A DNA stretch of 17,265 nt from D2472 sp964444385. Its GTDB lineage: Bacteria; Pseudomonadota; Gammaproteobacteria; Magnimaribacterales; D2472. Location: positions 1 through 17,265 of the forward strand of contig CAYUHD010000029.1 in the NCBI GenBank assembly GCA_964444385.1, in the 5' to 3' direction. Position numbers and translations under genes: made by a program. Below are positions 14,308 to 17,265 of the stretch, piece by piece. Numbering within the stretch: position 1 is the first letter of the stretch; the number at the start of each line of letters is the position of its first letter. The notes below the pieces were generated by a model. The model saw nothing but the letters and a program-made list of their open reading frames with translations. It ran no database searches and was not told where the DNA came from.

Positions 14308-15988
14308 AATAAATCCAAATGATCCGAAATGGTATTCAGAGATAGAACAAGCACAAATTGTAGCAAATCCAAACCATATAAATTGGAATGATGAGGCTGA
14401 CCTAGTGATTGTTGGTCTTGGGGGTGCTGGTATTGCCGCTGCAAATGAAGCTTTAGATCAAGGCAACACAGTTATAGGAATAGATAAAACCTCTGGAGGG
14501 GGAGCAACAGCGCGTAGTGGAGGCATTTTCTATGCTGGAGGTGGAACTCCTATTCAAAAAGAAGCTGGAGTAGAAGATTCTGTAGAAAATATGTTCAATT
14601 ATTTAATACAAGAAACAGGAGATATAGTTAAAAAAAGTACCCTCAAGAGATTTTGCAAGACATCTGCTGAAAATACTCAATGGTTGATGAATAATGGTGT
14701 CAAATTTAATTCTCAATATTATAAAACTAAGACAAGTTATCCAGGGGCAGGCTATTTTCTTTATCATTCTGATAACTCTCTAGTTCCTACTTATATGGAA
14801 AAAGCTACACCAGCTCCTAGAGGGCATCGAGGTTATGAGGAAGGTCCATTTAAACCGATTGGTGTAGGAGGTACAATTTTTTATCCTCTTAAAAAATCAG
14901 CAATCTCAAAAGGATTAAAGGTTTTTTCTCAAACTGAAGCGCGGTCTTTGGTTGTATCTACTGAAGGAAAAGTCTTGGGATTAAAAGCCTTGATGCTTCC
15001 TTCAGGCAAAATTTCAGATAAACATAAAAAACTAATGTCTAAAGCAGAGGCTTTTCAAATGCTCATCCCACAAAATATGCCAGGTGCTTTTATCCCTCAA
15101 TTTATCGGCAAAATTTATGTGAATCGTGCGCAAAAAATTGAAAAGAATTATAGAGAAGTAATTCATATCAAAGCTAAAAAAGGGGTTTGCTTATCTGCTG
15201 GTGGATTCATATTTAATAAAGAAATGATTCAAGAACATGCGCCAAAATATGAAAATGGAATGCCTTTGGGGACTTCTCATGACACTGGCTCAGGAATAAG
15301 ACTTGGCCAAAGTGTAGGAGGAAAAACTGACCACATGAGCAGAGTGACAGCATGGAGAATGATTAACCCTCCTATGGCATTTGCCAAAGGGTTAGTGGTT
15401 AATAAACAAGGGATAAGATTTGGGAATGAAATGGTCTATGGTGCAACGTTAGGTGATGCAATGTGTGAGAATCATGGTGGGAAAGGTTATTTAATTCTTG
15501 ATAGTGAACTTTTTGCACAAGCAAAAAAAGAAGCTGCTGCTGCACTTCCATTTCAAAGAGACTCTGCAAGAGTGTTGATGTACTTTAACGCAAAAAAAAG
15601 AAAGACGGTTCAGCAATTGGCAAAAATATATAATCTACCTGATAAAAATTTAACTGAAGCAATAAATAAATATAATGCAGCTGCTAGAAATGAAACAGAT
15701 TGTGAATTTAAAAAACATTCAAAAGACATGAAGGAGCTCAAAGCTCCTTTTTATATCATGGATATTTCTATTGATTCTGCAATGGCTCCATTACCCTGTT
15801 TAACTTTAGGAGGTCTAAAAGTTAACGAAGAGACAGGTGAAGTTTTAAATCAATTAAATAATGAAATTCCAGGATTATTTGCTGCCGGAAGAACTGCTAT
15901 AGGTATATGTTCAAATATTTATGTTTCTGGTTTATCAGTTGCCGATTGTATCTTCTCTGGAAGAAGAGTTGGTCAAAACCTCAATTAA
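14294..15988 (+). CDS. FAD-dependent dehydrogenase (fumarate reductase / 3-ketosteroid dehydrogenase superfamily)
   Basis: 564 residues. The FAD-binding Rossmann motif is DLVIVGLGGAGIAAANEA (36-53, GLGGAG at 41-46), followed by a Gly-rich GGGATARSGG (68-77) that contacts the FAD. The C-terminal GLFAAGR (527-533) closes the FAD site, and a Y-x-S-G-L-S segment (543-548) follows. This is the architecture of FAD_binding_2 enzymes: flavocytochrome c/fumarate reductase, 3-ketosteroid delta-1-dehydrogenases and related C-C bond dehydrogenases. I do not see the KstD-specific tyrosine pattern clearly, so steroid activity is only a possibility. There is no signal peptide; it is cytoplasmic or membrane-associated. 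A 30-residue N-terminal extension precedes the Rossmann fold. Neighbours are an SDR (14-base overlap) and an acyl-CoA ligase (15 bases later), suggesting one catabolic pathway. Confidence 0.88.
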   Translation: MLETEINPNDPKWYSEIEQAQIVANPNHINWNDEADLVIVGLGGAGIAAANEALDQGNTVIGIDKTSGGGATARSGGIFYAGGGTPIQKEAGVEDSVENMFNYLIQETGDIVKKSTLKRFCKTSAENTQWLMNNGVKFNSQYYKTKTSYPGAGYFLYHSDNSLVPTYMEKATPAPRGHRGYEEGPFKPIGVGGTIFYPLKKSAISKGLKVFSQTEARSLVVSTEGKVLGLKALMLPSGKISDKHKKLMSKAEAFQMLIPQNMPGAFIPQFIGKIYVNRAQKIEKNYREVIHIKAKKGVCLSAGGFIFNKEMIQEHAPKYENGMPLGTSHDTGSGIRLGQSVGGKTDHMSRVTAWRMINPPMAFAKGLVVNKQGIRFGNEMVYGATLGDAMCENHGGKGYLILDSELFAQAKKEAAAALPFQRDSARVLMYFNAKKRKTVQQLAKIYNLPDKNLTEAINKYNAAARNETDCEFKKHSKDMKELKAPFYIMDISIDSAMAPLPCLTLGGLKVNEETGEVLNQLNNEIPGLFAAGRTAIGICSNIYVSGLSVADCIFSGRRVGQNLN

Positions 15989-15992
15989 ATAA

Positions 15993-16000
15993 AGGAGAGG
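15993..16000 (+). promoter_or_regulatory. Ribosome binding site of the 3' acyl-CoA ligase
   Basis: AGGAGAGG, with its AGGAG core ending 6 bases before ATG 16004. It is a consensus-quality site and fixes the start of the truncated ligase. Confidence 0.7.
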
Positions 16001-16003
16001 ATA

Positions 16004-17265
16004 ATGAATTTAGATTTTGCTTCAGTATGGGAGATAATTGCAGATTTAGTGCCTGAAAATGATGCTTTGATTTGTGGTGAAGAGATTGTTTCATGGAAAG
16101 AATATGATTCTAGATCTAGTAAAATTGCTTCTGCTTTAACCAAAGCTGGACTAAGAGCTAATTCAAAAGCTGGACTTTATTTGAATAACTCCAACGAGTA
16201 TCTAATTGGTCAAAATGCAATTTTTAAAATTGGTGGCATCCCTATCAATGTTAATTATCGTTATGTCGAAGAGGAATTAATTTACTTATTAGAAAATTCT
16301 GATGCTGAGGCAGTCTTCTATCATGCTTGCTATAGCTCAAGAATAAATGAAATTGCAAAATCTCTTCCAAATATTAAAGCGTGGATTGAAGTGTCTGACG
16401 GTACAGAATCTAAGTTTGGTAAATCTTTAAAATATGAAGATCTTCTAGATCAGCACTCAGAAATGGAAAGAATACATCGAGATCCAGAAACGATTTATAT
16501 GCTTTATACAGGTGGAACAACTGGAATGCCTAAGGGTGTAATGTATAAACAAGGAGAGTTCCTGGTGTACCTATTCAGAACTCTCAAAGCAATGGGTTAT
16601 GACGTACCTGAAGACTTGAATGATCTAGAATCAAGAATTCAATCAGCAAAATTAAATAATACATTCATCAGAAGTGTAGTTGGTTGCCCTCTTATGCATG
16701 GAACAGGTATGTGGCTGGGAGCATTCTTACCTTTACTTCTTGGAGGAACAGTTATCACCACAAGCAACCTCGGATTTGATTCAGATCAATTATGGGATCA
16801 AGTAGAGAGCAAGAAAGCAACAAATATCGTAATTGTTGGTGATGCCTTTGCTAAACCAATGCTAGATGCTTTAAATAGAGCTAAATCAAACGACAATCAA
16901 TATGATATAAGTTCAGTCCAAGTAATAATCTCCAGTGGTGTTATGTGGAGTGCTGAAGTAAAACAAGGACTCTTAGAGCATCATGACATGCAATTAATGG
17001 ATACAATGGGTTCAACCGAAGGAGGCATGGGGAGTTCTATTACAACTAGAGAAAACCCTCCAGCAACAGCTGCCCTTAACCCAGGAGTAATTGTATTAGC
17101 TGATGATGGAGAAATTCTTGAGCCTGGATCTAAAAAAATTGGTCTTATTGGTACCTCTGGACTTGTTCCAGTTGGCTATTATAAAGATGAAAAAAAATCT
17201 GCTGAAACCTTTAAAGAGGTTAATGGAGTTAGATATAGTTTTCCTGGTGATTATGCAAAACTTGA
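16004..17265 (+). CDS. Acyl-CoA synthetase (ANL superfamily), N-terminal part, cut by window end
   Basis: The frame is open from ATG 16004 to the window end (420 codons seen, of an expected 530-550). The P-loop is YTGGTTGMPKG (residues 168-178), the TGGTT form typical of FadD17/FadD19-like ligases that activate steroid side chains and other bulky acids (family knowledge), rather than the SGSTG of fatty-acid ligases. Downstream blocks: PLMHGTGMW (about 229-237), GSTEGG (about 335-340) and GFPGD-like SFPGDYAKL at the end, where the Asp binds the ribose. The C-terminal catalytic Lys domain is outside the window. Only 15 bases separate it from the FAD dehydrogenase gene. The substrate is inferred to be a bulky lipid acid, with low certainty. 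Confidence 0.9.
   Translation, partial: MNLDFASVWEIIADLVPENDALICGEEIVSWKEYDSRSSKIASALTKAGLRANSKAGLYLNNSNEYLIGQNAIFKIGGIPINVNYRYVEEELIYLLENSDAEAVFYHACYSSRINEIAKSLPNIKAWIEVSDGTESKFGKSLKYEDLLDQHSEMERIHRDPETIYMLYTGGTTGMPKGVMYKQGEFLVYLFRTLKAMGYDVPEDLNDLESRIQSAKLNNTFIRSVVGCPLMHGTGMWLGAFLPLLLGGTVITTSNLGFDSDQLWDQVESKKATNIVIVGDAFAKPMLDALNRAKSNDNQYDISSVQVIISSGVMWSAEVKQGLLEHHDMQLMDTMGSTEGGMGSSITTRENPPATAALNPGVIVLADDGEILEPGSKKIGLIGTSGLVPVGYYKDEKKSAETFKEVNGVRYSFPGDYAKL

Noticed and set aside
1..17265. tRNA, rRNA, CRISPR arrays, transposases and long repeats
   Set aside because: None seen by reading both strands; a covariance-model search was not possible here, so short RNAs could be missed.

Overview
The window is AT-rich throughout (by eye about one third G+C), densely packed with genes, and has very short intergenic gaps and many gene overlaps. 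The proteins are Gram-negative in type: an outer-membrane porin, lipobox lipoproteins, an autotransporter-like barrel and a PhoB/PhoR pair. This gene style fits a streamlined marine gammaproteobacterium of the SAR86 kind. That placement is inference from composition and gene content; no marker gene is present.

Layout. (1) 1-962, + strand: the tail of one short-chain dehydrogenase/reductase (SDR) gene, overlapped by a second complete SDR gene. (2) 968-4290, - strand: a phosphate operon read pit -> porin -> phytase. It encodes a PiT-family phosphate transporter, a general-type porin and a lipoprotein beta-propeller phytase. The pit frame is broken once, and the porin has no ordinary start codon in front of its signal peptide. 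(3) 4291-4716: the largest gap. It holds a 46-codon membrane micro-ORF (-) and a textbook PhoB box (two identical 7-mers exactly 11 bp apart) pointing at a TetR-type regulator (4717-5310, +). (4) 5307-5789 (-): a SnoaL/NTF2-like protein whose 3' end overlaps the TetR gene tail to tail. (5) 5922-6758 (+): a PPK2 polyphosphate kinase. (6) 9228-6769 (-): phoB-phoR. (7) 9286-10998 (-): an acyl-CoA synthetase, divergent from (8) 11038-13518 (+), a subtilisin-family lipoprotein/autotransporter protease. (9) 13540-17265 (+): a tightly coupled catabolic operon of an SDR, a FAD-dependent dehydrogenase of the fumarate reductase/ketosteroid dehydrogenase superfamily, and an acyl-CoA ligase cut by the window end.

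How the parts fit. Regions 2-6 form a phosphorus module. A surface-anchored phytase would release phosphate from phytate or related inositol phosphates, a porin would admit it, PiT would import it, and PPK2 would exchange it between polyphosphate and nucleotides. PhoR/PhoB would control the set through the PhoB box at 4624-4641. No Pst transporter or PhoU is visible here, and PhoR carries a large periplasmic sensing region unlike that of E. coli PhoR. Region 9 looks like part of a pathway that activates an acid to its CoA ester and oxidises alcohol and C-C bonds, with family resemblances to steroid/terpenoid catabolism; the actual substrate cannot be read from the sequence.

The two oddities in the phosphate operon (pit frameshift, start-less porin) lie about 1.1 kb apart in genes meant to work together. 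They are either sequence errors at homopolymers, real decay of the operon, or recoding. No RNA genes, insertion sequences, CRISPR arrays or long repeats were seen.
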